NCBI RefSeq assembly: GCF_016808095.1 | Contig: NC_068974.1 | Coordinates: 620,001-684,000 of the forward strand | Reading direction: 5' to 3' | DNA: 64,000 nucleotides | Source of the DNA: Vigna angularis | Lineage: Eukaryota; Streptophyta; Magnoliopsida; Fabales; Fabaceae | Shown here: positions 24,214 through 36,937 of the stretch, piece after piece | Numbering within the stretch: position 1 is the first letter of the stretch | How the letters are laid out: each line of letters begins with the position of its first letter | Notes under the pieces: model-generated | Database searches by the model: none | Seen by the model: the letters and a program-made list of their open reading frames with translations, nothing else | Told to the model about the DNA's origin: nothing | Translations under genes and position numbers: made by a program

Positions 24214-27200
24214 TTACTGGGGAGGTGGTGGCGGAGGCATAGACTGAGGGTATGGCATAGGCCGTCCACCCTGATGCTGGGGTGGTGGTGGCGGACGCCA
24301 GACAGGTGGTGGCTGACTTCCCATTACTGCTGGTGGTGGAAGAGGCCTGGGAGGAGCTTGTGGAGGTGGTGGCATCTGCTGCATACCAGGGTGTGGTGGC
24401 CTGAACTGCTGAATTTGAGGTGGAGGTGGCATAGGCTGTTGCGGATGCCAGGTTGGTTGTCCAGGTACTGGCATAGGCTGGAACGCAGCAGCTTGAGGGG
24501 GTGGTGGACGAAGGGCGGGAATCGAACCAGGAGCGACCCCATTAGCAAAGGGACGGGGAGGCACTGGTACAACCCCATTAGCCTGAGGAACATTGGGAAG
24601 TGTCGGAGGTCCACTGGCAAATAAAGTATGGGGCCTGCTCTTCTGTGCAGTTGGATTACTTGCAGCCAAAACTCTTTCTGCACCACGGAAGAAATATATT
24701 AGCAGATAGTCAGATACTACAAAAAGGAACAATAGGCATGAATTAATCCATAAAAAAATATAGAAATAGCATCAAGAAAGGTCTTACCTGCCGGGGTACC
24801 ATGCCGTTCACCCTTAGTGTCTTTCTTATAAGCATATGACACTGTAATTTGACGATTGCAAAGATATTGTCCATTCATCGCCTATGAAATATACAAATAT
24901 TCAATATCAGTGGCATGGAAATGCTTACACTAATTTCTATATTCTTTTGTTACGTGCGTTTTGGATACCCAGACAACAAATTGAAATTGAACAATTTTAA
25001 TACTTTTTTATACTGTTAACAATAAAGAAACTGAGAAGACATATGATAAGTTCCGTGCGTTTAGACCACAACAGAGCTACTCAATTTATTGAGGAGAAAA
25101 CATAATTACGGAATATTCAACTACTCTATTTTATGCTAATAACGTGAATATAGAATCAATCTAAGTGTCCAAATACCAACAGCTACTATATCTAAGGATT
25201 ATAGCATATCTCCAAGATTCTAACACTCAACTCAAGTTGAAGCGTAAAGGACATATGTACCGAGCTTATTTCATATGTAGTTAATCCGAGGACCCTCAGT
25301 GAATTTCTGCGTCAAAGAAATAATCAACTTCAACAATATGCTTGTTATTAAAGTCTTCAACACAAGACCTCTAAATACTTTTTATGGACGACTTTCTCTC
25401 ACATTTGGGTATGCTTGGTCTTTCAAATCATATTTTTAACACTCCCCCCCTGGAACATATGTATCATATAAGTCAACCTTTTTACAAATGTTATCAACAC
25501 AAGACCCCTTGAAAGACTAAATAAACATGTCAGCCAGTTGGTTGTTGGAGCTGACAAACTAAATAATGACAGTTTCACACATCAATTTGGTGTAGGCGTG
25601 TGAAGATGACATGGTGGAAGTTGACCGTAAGTAAAGCACAAAATGGTTGCCTGAAAAGGACAGCTCCAACCATGGGGTCACGTTATCAGAGGACAGCAAC
25701 TTCTAAAGAGCAAAAGATCTGTCCAGCTTCAGCTGGATAGCAAAAACTGCTAAGCACAGCAGTTGCCAATGAGCAAAACTCGTTAGAGGGTACAGCGGCC
25801 ACCAAAGAGCAAACATGCTTAAAAGACACGATGACTACCAGAGAGCAAAACATTATCAAAGGGCACAACAACCATTGGAGAGCAAAACTACTTGTAAAGC
25901 ACAGCGGAGAGTTTTCCTGAGTCAGAGAGCACCGAAGTTGTCAAATAGCAAAAAGGAAAAACTCAAAGGGAAACAGAGAGCAAAAAATTACGCTCAAGGA
26001 ATAGCATAAAAAAAACTCGGAGAATGTGACAGTGACCAGGGAGCAAAACTTCTTCAAGAACTGAACGGCTACCAAAGAACGAAATGCTAGGAGAGCCCAA
26101 CAGGTTACCAGAGAGCAAAATTGCTCAAAGGGTACTGTGGGTGCAGAATAGCGAAAACGCTTGATGCGCATAGTGTTGCTGGAAAGGAAAAATGCTTCGA
26201 GGGCACAGCACCTACCGAATGGCTAAAAGGCTCTCAAAGGGCAAGATAACTTTTGGAGAGTGTGGATGTTGAAGAGCAAAAGGTGTCTAGAAGGCAGGGT
26301 GACTATAAGAGAGCAAACATGCTTGGAGGGTGCAGTAGAAAAAGAAGTGCAAAAGTGCTAGGAGGATGTGGCAGCTGCAGAGTTGGTCTTTGTAAAGCAA
26401 TGCCAATTGTGATGATCATCAGCCCAAAAGAGCTTGCCAAAAAGTTGTCGTCAATGAACACTGAAACACAGCAAAAAAAGAACAAAATCCAGAAAGCGTA
26501 CATAGTTTCTAAAAAATTTACACTTATGAGAAGTGGGCCCACATGGAAAGCATTTACAGTTCCTTTCTTGTCAAGTTTTGATACCATGTTAAGAGAGAAA
26601 TTGTGAAGGCATACAATAAATTTCGCTCGTTTTCAAAAAATATTAAGTTACCCTGGTTTTAGGCTTATAACAAATATAGAATCAATCTAATTGATCCTAA
26701 TATCAATAGTTATTATACAGGATTCTAACATATCTACAAGATTCTAATGTATACATGTGTTAATCTAAAATGAAAAGAGGTTAGATGTACTTTATCTCCC
26801 TAATTTATAACTTTGGTTGAATTTTCCATCGTAGTGTATAAAATTATGTTGGTATCTGTTTTAACATTATGATAACTTCCACCCCTTCCATGTAATTTAA
26901 CCTTAAAAGTTAGCAAAACAAAACAACCACGCTTCCTACTAGATTCAACTTTTAGAAGGGGCATTACAGCATCTGAATATCAATACTTCCGGTCATGGTT
27001 GGCTAAAAACAGAAGGACCTATCAGCTTCACATAGTGGTATACAAAGAAGGGTTCATGCTTTTGGTCAAGGCAATCCTGTTCAAGCCAAATCAGAAGAAC
27101 TCCCATTCCCAAAAATGAGGAATAGGGATTCCTAACGTAGGTTTGTGTAGCATTCTGTTACTTAGTGTAATGCCCTATGCTAGACCAAAATGTAAAAAAG

Positions 27201-29717
27201 AATATATTGTGTAATACAAAATGTCAAAATACAATTCTCCAACTTCTAGTTTCTTTAAATTCGTCCTACCATTGGGATTGTCCCCTGTTTCAGTCCCAAG
27301 CAGCAGAAAAAAAAAAAGTCTGTCGCTTTTCACAATGGTATTCCCTCTTCTGCAGTAGGAAACTATTCCATTTTTTTATTTTGATCAGTTTGAATTAGAG
27401 AAAACAGGAATATTACAAAGCTACTATCGATGCAAACAAACCATTAAGCATTAATATGGAAGTCAGATATAACTGTAAGAACCTTGAATTTTGATGGATT
27501 CAGTATGTATATTAACATGCTTTTGTTTCCATTTGTTTAGGGTACGAAAAGTAAAAACAACTGTAAATATTTCATTTTAGGTATTTCTGGTTTCTTATAC
27601 TACCTCCCATGAGATAAAAGAGACAAATCTCTCTAGGTATACAGTCAAGCACTAGAGAAGGAACCCCTACCAAAATTTTTTTTCCTCTACACATAATACA
27701 AGGAACAAATCCAGGACCTCATACTCCTGGAATTTCAGAACCTTCCAGTTAGAGAAACAAAAGTTGGTCAATTAGTCTAAGATTTGATAATTATTGACAA
27801 CCTCTTATTCCTTTTATTGTGTTATATGTTTTGGCCAGTTTGAACTAATGATCCACATGTGCTAAGTATAAAAAAAATGAAAGGTTGGCCTTGCTATATT
27901 CATACAATTGATTAAAATAGACTGAAACATACCTCAATGGCAGAATCAGATGCCTCAAATGAATCATAGCTGATGAAGCCAAAACCACGCGAATTTCCTG
28001 TCTCAGGATCTCTCATGATCTGCAGCAAAAAAGGTGTTGCATATCAGATCATAAACAAAAATGTATGTTCCCCAGGATTCTGACTACCATGGTCCAATGC
28101 GTTTAGGGGGACATAATTATAAAGCCATGGCCTCTAAGGATACACTGGGCAGCAAATTTATTTGTTTAAAGGGCAAAAGACTATAAACAGGTGGGTATTT
28201 TTAGTTGTCATTGGCTTGATACTAAATATTTTTAAACAAAACAAAATGGTAAATGCCAACAATGAGAAATAAGAAAATAGCAGGGCGTGAAAAGTAGTAG
28301 CAACTACCACTAGACATAAATAAATATATTCAAAGAGCAAAACCTTCGGATTAGTAACAATAACTCCAAATGCACTGAAAGTATCGTACAAGAGCTTCTC
28401 ATCTACATCCTGCAGCAACATTAGGAGCACTCAAATTAAGTCTTGACCTTAATGCATAACTGCATAAGTCAGTTTAACACTTGCATAATTGGGTGACTTA
28501 CAGGATCAAGATTACCAATGAAAAGGTTTGCACCAACATCCAAGCTCTTTTTATCTTGGGATGCCTGGAACCGAAAAAATTGCAAATCAATGAAGTAGCA
28601 TGGAAACTAAATATTTCTTTAATGAAGGGACATGATATCACTTGAACAGTGTAAAACAAATTTTGTTCAAACAAATACAGCAAAGAAAGATTAATCAGTA
28701 CATAAGAATGATATCCAGGAATGCATACAATAAGGGTTGGAAAAATAAAAGATAAATAACTAATTTTTACTTAAAATAGTACTTAGCACACATGTCATTC
28801 TCCAGTTCCTTGAGTGGAACAATGTACAGTTCAAGAAAAAAAGACAGAGAAAGAGTGTCCATTTCAAGGCGCTATTTATATTAACATCCCTCCGGAAGTG
28901 GTGATCAAGGAAACTCATACCAATCATGAATCAATTAAGAATGGCTTCGTTCCATTAGTTATCTTAATTAATAATTTCGATCATACAAGCCAAACATATT
29001 AAAATGGAAAAAGAAAATACAACTTCCATTCAAAAGGGAACCAAACACAAGAAAACGAACAGGAGAGTTGGTATAAGTATTCCTATACTAACATTCACAT
29101 GCTTAAACACCACACACAAGCAAATACCTTATTCACACGGATCGGTTTCCCATAAAGCTTGATCATGTTAAGAACCTTGATGGCCTACATCAGAAGAAAA
29201 AGGGTGGACAACAGCCCAAAATTAGAAAAAAGAAGTTATTCGGGTTTGGAGAAGTGAATTCCAAATGATATAATACTTACATAGTCAGCATCTTCTTCAC
29301 TCCTGAATTCAACAAACCCATAACCCTGGTGTTGGTTGGTCACTCTGTCCTTCGGGACATAGACGTTAACTTAAATAAACAAAGAAAAGTGAGTATGTTT
29401 AAACCTAAAACTAAGAAAACGAACAAATCAGATGGTGCATATATGGTGACGAAACAAAAACAATAAAACATACCCACTGGACCCGCTTGAACGAACAACT
29501 CCCACAATAATTCTTCGCTTATCTGGAGCACAAAGAGAAAAGGTATAAACCCTAGATGAAGTGGTAATTGGTTAAATGAGTGAGGAAAGTGCAGAAAGGG
29601 AAGGTTAGTTACCTGAGGGTCTAGATTGCCGACATAAGCAGTGGCATCTTGATTCCTCTCAGCGGCATGTTGACCGAGCAAATTGGCTCCCACACCAGGT
29701 GCAATTCGTGTAGTCAT
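24214..29717 (-). CDS. SF3B4: Splicing factor 3B subunit 4 (SF3b49/SAP49), two RRMs plus proline-rich tail
   Basis: Component of the U2 snRNP SF3b complex that contacts pre-mRNA near the branch site; nuclear. Minus-strand exons: 29717-29613, 29522-29474, 29369-29281, 29184-29128, 28564-28502, 28409-28344, 28019-27933, 24881-24788, 24677-24214; 357 residues, close to the Arabidopsis protein (~363). RRM1 spans ~26-104 ([16 protein letters not shown]) and RRM2 ~112-195 ([16 protein letters not shown]). The tail (~205-357) is rich in Pro/Gln/Met with PPPPQ runs. Start [18 protein letters not shown] leader intron is likely (donor at 29874/29873). Intron 7 (24882-27932, ~3 kb) holds a decayed LTR element and a tandem repeat array, both listed separately. 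Confidence 0.95.
25014..26866 (-). mobile_element. Decayed non-autonomous LTR retrotransposon in SF3B4 intron 7
   Basis: Two diverged LTR-like segments flank non-coding DNA: 25014-25441 and 26587-26866. Both begin TGTTAA and end TTAACA on the plus strand and share the stretch around AATATAGAATCAATCTAA and the later CCAAGATTCTAA/ACAAGATTCTAA, although the right copy looks internally deleted. Read on the minus strand, the right LTR is followed by TGGTATCAAAAC (26586-26575), resembling a tRNA-Met primer-binding site. The left LTR is preceded by a G-rich polypurine tract (complement of 25442-25453). The ~1.1-kb interior has no gag/pol. It lies in the same transcriptional sense as SF3B4. An exact target-site duplication was not evident. 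Confidence 0.65.
25690..26370. repeat. Degenerate ~45-bp tandem repeat array keyed by GAGCAAAA
   Basis: The core (C)AGAGCAAAA followed by ~TTGCTCAAAGGGYACAGYGGCTACCA recurs about every 40-50 bases through this interval (for example near 25708, 25770, 25816, 25852, 25879, 26040, 26111, 26274, 26311). Units vary by substitutions and indels. It forms most of the interior of the LTR-like element. Short ORFs here follow the repeats and are not called. Confidence 0.7.
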
Positions 29718-31435
29718 GGAATCGAACAACCCTTACTTCTCTCTGAGTGGATAACAGCTACGATAAGTTGAATGAATAGGAAGAGTTGAAGTCAAGTAAA
29801 TGAATATCAATTTATCAAACAGGTTAGATGCAAACAGTTGCAGTTCGTTATAGAGTCACAGTGAACAAACAAACCTTGAGAGAGATGAAAGCAGAGAGGA
29901 GAAGAAGAGCCAAAACCCAACTGTGTCTGAATGAATGACCTGGGAATGTTTGCTAGGCCTGTTAGGGATACTTTTTTTTTTCCCTTTCAGATACTATTTA
30001 TCAGATTGTTTTAGTCTGATCTAACTTTAAATTTAACATATCTATTTACTTCATAGTTAAAAACATAATATAATTAGTTAAGTGCAAAAATAAAAAGAAC
30101 TAGTAGAAACATGAATGTCTATCCTTATTTTTCTTTTGATAATAAAAATTAATATAATAATTATTAAAATATTAAAAAATCATAAAAATAACTCAAAAAA
30201 GATATCTTTTATAATTTTACTGTGTATATTTTTTTTGTAGTTATTTGAGTTTGAAAAAATAACTAAAAGATATAAAATATAAAATAATAAAGATTTGTGT
30301 ATAAAAATCATTATAAAAAGTTGTTTTTATTAATAAAGATTTGTGTTTAACCTTTTTATTATAAATAATTTTTATTTATTTTGTATATAATATTTAAATT
30401 AAAATGATTAAATTTAAAAATGATTTAATAAAAAAATTTAAATTTAAAACATTAGTTACTTAAAAAATAAAATTAAAAAAATATATATTTTAATTTATAA
30501 AAAAATTATTTAAAGGATAAAATAAAAAATAAATGTGAATACTAAAAAAATCCTCTAAATAGGTATAGGTATAGATAAATAAACTATTTTTATAATTTTA
30601 TTAATAATTTCTTTTATTAGTAGTTAATTAAAATTAAAAAAATAATCAATAAATCTTTAAGAATAAAATGATAAAGATTTGAATATATCAAAGAAAAAAG
30701 AGTAAAAGTAAGGATTATTTTTATTAATGTGTTTGATGTTTGAAAGAAATAAGATTTATTAAATATTGCAATTGTGGAAATGAGTACAATCAAATATCGA
30801 GTGAATAAATTACATGTGATAGAAGTAAAATATTAATATTATGATAAAGAATTGAAATTTCATTAAAACATAGTCCATTCTTTATACATCGGAATTAAAA
30901 AAAAAAAAACTCTAACTTTCATGAGAGAATTTTCTGTTACGTGGAGAAGAATTAGAGAGGTTACAAAGATCAGAGAATGATTAGTACAAGCAAATTTCTT
31001 GATTTTTAAAGTCGAATGATTTTCAAATTTGATTTAATGTTGATTTTCACTTTAACCTCTTGAAATATTATGTTGGATTGCTTCTTAAGCATGTTTTACA
31101 CAAACTACTTAGCTTATATATAGCAAGATCATTTATTGCAAATAAGTGAAGTTTCGAATACATGAATAAGCAAACAAACTTGGGTTTGTTCATAACTATC
31201 AAAGGTTATCACAGACTGACTAAATTTCAGCAACCTCTCGGCTGACCGTTAAAATAAGCAAAATCTCAATTTAAAGTACTGGCAAATAATAAGTTGAATC
31301 GATTAATAGATATCAATATTAGATATCTTTAACAAAATTGAAATTTTAAATGAAAATACGTAAAAAAGATGAAATACAATGTATTGGTTTGCTGCAAAAA
31401 TTGATGACACTAATACAGTAGTAAAATGAAAATCT
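29718..31435. other. SF3B4 leader/promoter and AT-rich spacer to RPL3
   Basis: About 29.72-29.94 kb contains the SF3B4 5' leader with its probable intron. About 29.98-31.40 kb is very AT-rich with long A/T runs and no recognisable gene. The right end is presumably the RPL3 3' UTR. Confidence 0.4.
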
Positions 31436-34312
31436 TTATGCCTTCAATCGACCATAAAACTTTTGTTTCTCCTGAGTGGTCTGGAATCGGCCATGTCCAA
31501 ACTTGGACGAGGTGTCTATGAACTTGAGTTTGATCTCTTCCAGAGCAACCCGAGATGTCTGTTTGAGAAGGGACTGACGAAGAGTGAGAACCCTCTTCTT
31601 GGGTCCAACACAGCATCCCTTCACCATAATGTAGTCATCCTTCACCACACCATAATGTGGGAACCCACCCATTGGGGTAATATCCTTCTCCGTCCTGTCA
31701 TTATTAATAGTAAATTTAGCAAACAAATCACATTCAACAATTTCGAAGGGAACTAAAATAACAAAGAGGCAGCTACTGTACCTGTCAAATTCAGTGATGG
31801 CAGCATGTGACTCTTGGCCAGTCTTGGCAACTTTGTAGATCTTCTTATTCAACTCAGTTCGATGATGATAACCATTCTGACCAGCCCTGGCAACAGTGAA
31901 AGAAACACGGGCAGGGTGCCAGGCACCAATACAAGCAACCTTCCTCAGACCTCTGTGAGTCTTGCGAGGTAGTCGAGTAACACCCCAACGAGTCACCACA
32001 CCTTCATAACCCTTACCCTTAGTCACACCAATGATATCAATCATCTCATCTTTCTGAAAAACTGCATCCACTGGGATTTGCTTCTCAAAGAAGCTGTATG
32101 CGTAGTCCACCTTCTGTGCTACTGTTCCACCATTAACTTGGATCTCCATCAAATGTGCTTTCTTCTGTTTCAGACCCCTCAACTTCCTTATCTACAGTAG
32201 AAAAAAACATAACATTTCAATAAAAATCATAGTAGCCACCAAATCAGTTGACATTACAAAAAAAAACATAGAAAAGTAACCATACTCAGCCACATAGATT
32301 ATTTGCACAAACTAAAATCCAATCTAAACACTTCAACTACCTGAGTGTGAGCAAGAACACGAATGACAGTTGAATACTTCTTCAATTTCTCAAGCTGAGA
32401 TTCAACATCTTTCTTTCCTTCCTCCGTTTCGTACTTCTTTGTATATTTGGTAAAAGCCTTCTTTTTAGATTTGCACCAATTCTTATAAAAACGTCTCTTG
32501 ACTTCTTCACTTAGATGCTGAGCCCAAACAGTATTCAGTGTACGAAGGCCACGTGGTGTCTTCACATATCCCACAACTCCAACAACAACCAACGGAGGAG
32601 TTTCAATTATAGTGACAGCTTCACATGTTTCTTTCTTATGAAGTTCTACAACAGAAGAAAAGACACAATGCAACCATTAACATCTAAGGCATATAGGTAA
32701 AAATATAAAACCCCAATGAGTACCAAAATAGTGACATTAAAAAGAATGCAAAATCAGAAATAAAAGATGACTCTTATAAAAGGAGACAACAATTGATAGA
32801 AGTAATTTAATTAGTTAAAACTGAATAATAAAAAGTGAACAATCAAGCTCCATTTAATATCTGTAAAAAACTCAAATGATGATTAGAAATTGATCTGTTT
32901 CATATAATTTAGACAAAAAAGCCATGCTTACTTGATCCAGGTTTCTCAACTTCTCTGACAATGTGGGTCATTCCAGCCTTGTAGCCCACAAAGGCAGTCA
33001 ACCTGCATGGTTGATTAGGATTGTCTTTTGGGAAAGACTTCACTGCAGTAACAAAATACAAGACTTTTCAGGACAACTATCAATAACATACTGTCATAAG
33101 CTAATATCATACAGTATAGGTATTACAGGAAGCATAGTTTCGACGGTTACAATGCTAACAAGTGCTTACCTTGAACTGTATTTTAAAGTGATGTGAAGTG
33201 ATGGTGTATCATACATCTACCATTAAATAATAATTACTAAACTTCGAAAATTAAACAATCACCAACAACATAAAAAATAACTGAATTATTGAATTACATG
33301 GTAAATAATACAATTAATTAAAACCCGCAAACCCAAGCCTTTTTTAAAAGACATCTGGATTGCAAACACATTTCCCCACAAAGGATTATAATCATAAATA
33401 GTTGCAATACATATGCAATGCCTGGATTTCCATTGCGATCTCCATATCTACGACAACTGCTGCCATTCCTTTGATTAAAGGTATATTCCCATTATGGATA
33501 TCATTATTTAAGGTGAACGTTCTCATATTAGGTTCTCATCTGTACTACAACCAGATTGATTGAATTAAAACAAAAGCAATAGTTTGAATTGTGTGAAAAT
33601 AAGTGTGCAGATGATGATTACTAACAACTTTATTTAGAATAAAAAGATATACAACATAAAAAACGAGTTCAAAATGAATTTTGCCTAAATCAATTCCTTT
33701 GAAAATCAACATTGGAAATGCTTCCAAAAATCATTAAAAACTTCAATATTGTATTTAAAACACCAAAAGTACGTGTTTCATATAATATTTAGTAAGTTGA
33801 ATAGGAGAAAATGTTCAACCTCCGCGTGCCAAGCATAAAACAGAATGTCACCAAATACCTATATCGATGAAGAAATGCTTCCAAACCAGAGGCCTATGGC
33901 AAAATGCTTGCCAATTCTCGAGCTCATTAGTTTTCCATCCCAAAACCTTTGACAGGATTTTGGCAAAAAGAGCCGTTTCTGAGACTCCAGCCTTGATTAA
34001 TCATTTTTTTACGGAAGCAATTTTTTTCACTCATCACAAGGTAATGGCAATAAACTGTTCATGCCAGCGCAAAAAACAAAAAACTCATTGTAAAGAACAT
34101 TTTGGTTTCAATCACTTAAAAGTTAATTCAGATCCAAAAATCCCTTTACAAAATCAATTAAATCTCACAGTGAAGAACAGTAACAAAAAATATCAAACAA
34201 ACAGGCCAAAAATATTGAATAAGTCACCCTTTCCACGATGACGAGAAGCTCGCTTCCTTGGGAGAAATCCAAGGGAACCGTGCCTCGGGTGCTCGAACTT
34301 CCGATGCGACAT
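31436..34312 (-). CDS. RPL3: 60S ribosomal protein L3 (uL3)
   Basis: Core large-subunit protein near the peptidyl-transferase centre. Minus-strand exons: 34312-34228, 33042-32932, 32645-32341, 32191-31782, 31694-31436; 1170 nt, 389 residues, the usual plant RPL3 length. Start [20 protein letters not shown] is the universally conserved N-terminus. Other hallmarks are [32 protein letters not shown] (the 'W finger' region follows: [21 protein letters not shown]) and [10 protein letters not shown]. All splice sites are GT-AG and phases close exactly. It is highly conserved and certainly expressed; a promoter with ribosomal-protein-type motifs lies upstream (34.47-34.61 kb). Confidence 0.97.
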
Positions 34313-34479
34313 CGTTTGCAGCTTCAACTGTTAAATCAACTCTAAACATAAGCACTAACCAATGAAAACGATAAGAGAAAAGAGGAAAAACAAAAACTAT
34401 AAGATCCATTACCAGCAGTGCTACAATGAGAGTTAGAGAGAAAGGGAAGAACTATGAATGAGGGTTTCGCAAACACTCT

Positions 34480-34610
34480 TCTTTATATATAGCACTCACA
34501 AGGCGCCGCACTGCCACATTCAACCCTAAACAAATGGGCTTCGGATCCCAAAACAATGCTTTTGGACTCTTGGGCTCTCCCTCGAACGGCCCAAAACTAT
34601 TAGGCCCTTT
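34480..34610 (-). promoter_or_regulatory. RPL3 promoter: TATA-like box, telo box and site II motifs
   Basis: Upstream of RPL3 on the minus strand are a TATATAAAG stretch (complement near 34481-34491), a telo box AACCCTAAA at 34522-34530, and TGGGCY/GGCCCA-type site II motifs at 34535-34540, 34571-34576 and 34588-34593, with a related GGCCCT at about 34603. This combination is the established signature of plant ribosomal-protein and cell-division gene promoters (TCP-factor targets). Function here is inferred. Confidence 0.7.
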
Positions 34611-34619
34611 ACTGAACTA

Positions 34620-36440
34620 TTTTTGAACTTAATCTATTTAGTATACACACCAAGGGAACACAATTAGAAAATCTTTTCTTGAAAAAAAAATCAAAAATAA
34701 AAAATTAGGTAATTCAGGTAAAATATGTCTTCTGTAAAAAATATAATAAACATGTGATGAAGGTTACTCCCAGGTGGTTTTCATTTTTGATACAAGTTGG
34801 TATTTTTCTTACATTGCAATCTTTTTCAAAAAAATTTATATATGTAGATATAAAATCAAGACCCGAGTCATGGATGAAACAAATTCAATGACTTTTGTTA
34901 TTAGAAATGCATATACGGTACTTTAGAAATCATGGACTAATGTTTTTGAAGCTCATGATAAGGTATGTCATTTGCTTACTTTTTCATAGTTCCAGTTTTG
35001 ATTAATTTTAATTTTAATTTTAATTTTAAACATTTACCATTGAATGTTAAATAAGTGAAATTATTTAATTGTGTACAGAGTACATATTCTGACACTATAC
35101 CAAAATAATTTGAATAGCTCATGGACAAGACTTTATAACTGCAATCTTGATCCAATGGGTAAGAAAATTTATTATTATTTATTACAAAAATTCATAAATA
35201 AATCACAAAATCAATAAATAAAACAGTTTTACTTATTGATTTTTATGGATAGATAATAGTTAACATTATTTAAGAATTTATTCGTAAGTAAACATATATT
35301 GATAAATCCGTATATAATTTACTTAAAAATAAATTTATAGGTAATGTATTTGTTAATTTTGATAATAATGATTCTTTTTTTGCAACAATAAGTAAGACAT
35401 TGAAGTTTATCATAAAAGTTCATAGTATAACATGGTAAAGAATTTATATAATATATAAGAATAAATCATGGAAGTAAATAATTTAAACATTAGTAAATTG
35501 GTTTAACAATATTATGATGATAATCATCCTAAAGACTTATAACACAAGTTCATGTCAAACTTTAGTTTCCTAGTTTTTAAATATATAAATCATGTTTGTC
35601 GAGTTCTCATGCTTCCTGTTGAGTTCTTATGTTGCATGTTGAGCTCCTATGTTATATGTCGAGCTTCCATGTTGCCTATTGGGTTGATTATACTGTGAGC
35701 TGAACTCTTACGTTGCATGTCGATCTTCCATGTTTTATATCAAACTAGTTATAATCTAAGATTTTTCACTAGCTGTCAAGTTGTCATACTACTAGCCAAT
35801 CTCATATTATGCTTGTCGAACTGTATGTTAAGATGTCAAACTTCTATAACTATTATGACGTCGGTCTATCCTACTGATCTTGTATGAGTTCTAACTATAT
35901 GCGTGAGGTCGATCCATCATTCTTCATCATGTCTCAACTTGTTTTCTTCTTCGCAACCATCTTCACAACTCCTAACAACATCATCACTTTCACTTGTCCC
36001 TACACACACACAACCAATCCACAACATCAACCCAGAGAATACCATCCCTACTTTGGTATCAATTTATCATATCCAAAGAATAATGATAACATCAAATAAC
36101 TAAAAGATAAAAAGTCATAAAACTCACTTAGATATCATTCAACACATATTTTTTTGCAAAGCTTGTACAACACCTCTGGCTTATTCAAGTAAGCCAACCT
36201 CATTGTATCTTCCACTTCCTCGTGCTCATCTTCGTTTATGTCCCTGGGAAAGACGTTCTTTGAAAGAGCAATAACCTACAACAACAAGAACACACCTCAC
36301 AAATTCACCATGCAAATTATGCACCAGCATTCACAATTACAAGCAAAATAAATTAGATAGAAACAAAACTCTCACCTTATTGCCATAAGTAGTAACAACG
36401 ATACCTATGTTTCCTAAAGCTTCTAACAAAAAATTGAGGG
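34620..36440. other. AT-rich intergenic region with a 20-bp minisatellite
   Basis: No gene recognised. It contains a degenerate 20-bp tandem repeat (separate entry). Short ORFs at 35884-36103 have no recognisable domain and are not called. Confidence 0.4.
35598..35745 (+). repeat. Degenerate 20-bp tandem repeat
   Basis: About seven units with the consensus GAGYTCYTATGTTGCATGTY start at 35601, 35621, 35641, 35661, 35681, 35702 and 35722, an almost exact 20-bp spacing, with increasing divergence to the right. Confidence 0.8.
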
Positions 36441-36930
36441 ATATTATGTGACATAGAAATGAAGACAATTTCCATACACCATTTGGTGGCAAAGTTGTAT
36501 TTTTTTGAGGTGTTTTTAGGAAAATCTTTCATGTTGTCAGAAAAGGAACAATATATGATGTGGTGAAGTCATCAATAAACTACTATGAATTATGGAAACA
36601 TTGCAAAGTTCTTACACGGTGACAAAATATGAGATTATATCGCATAAGATCAACTGATAGTGATAAATCCATAAAAGACTTATTAATGGATTCTAAACAT
36701 AGGAAATAAAGACGTGAATTTAAATGAAACTGGTGAAGGCAATGTGGAAATATCAGAAGATCTTCTAATTCAAAACAACTATACACATTTACAATCTTTG
36801 GTTGACTTTGTATATCACAATGAAGTTTTGAGATATCTAAGTTTTCATACAAATGTGGAAACATAAACTATAACACCTTAAATGATGGATGTCCTAGACG
36901 ATAGTGATACAACCATAGTTCATCCTTATT
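36440..36930 (-). pseudogene. Ty1/copia GAG-pre-integrase/integrase relic
   Basis: Read on the minus strand from 36925 the frame gives LYHYRLGHPSFKVL then, after a stop, FPHLYENLDISKLHCDI, matching the pre-integrase zinc-binding region of copia polyproteins. Further on FIDDFTT resembles the integrase core start. There are multiple stops and frame changes. It abuts, in opposite orientation, the reverse-transcriptase fragment that starts at about 36938. Confidence 0.6.
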
Positions 36931-36937
36931 TATTATA

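Noticed and set aside
24190..24624. Plus-strand 144-codon ORF rich in Trp/Arg
   Set aside because: It is the antisense shadow of the proline-rich SF3B4 tail.
25686..26606. ORFs across the GAGCAAAA repeat array
   Set aside because: They follow the tandem repeat and both strands are open; the repetitive peptides have no known family.
35884..36103. Two overlapping Ser/Thr-rich ORFs of 66-71 codons
   Set aside because: They have no family resemblance and no supporting splice or promoter context, and lie next to repeat-derived DNA.
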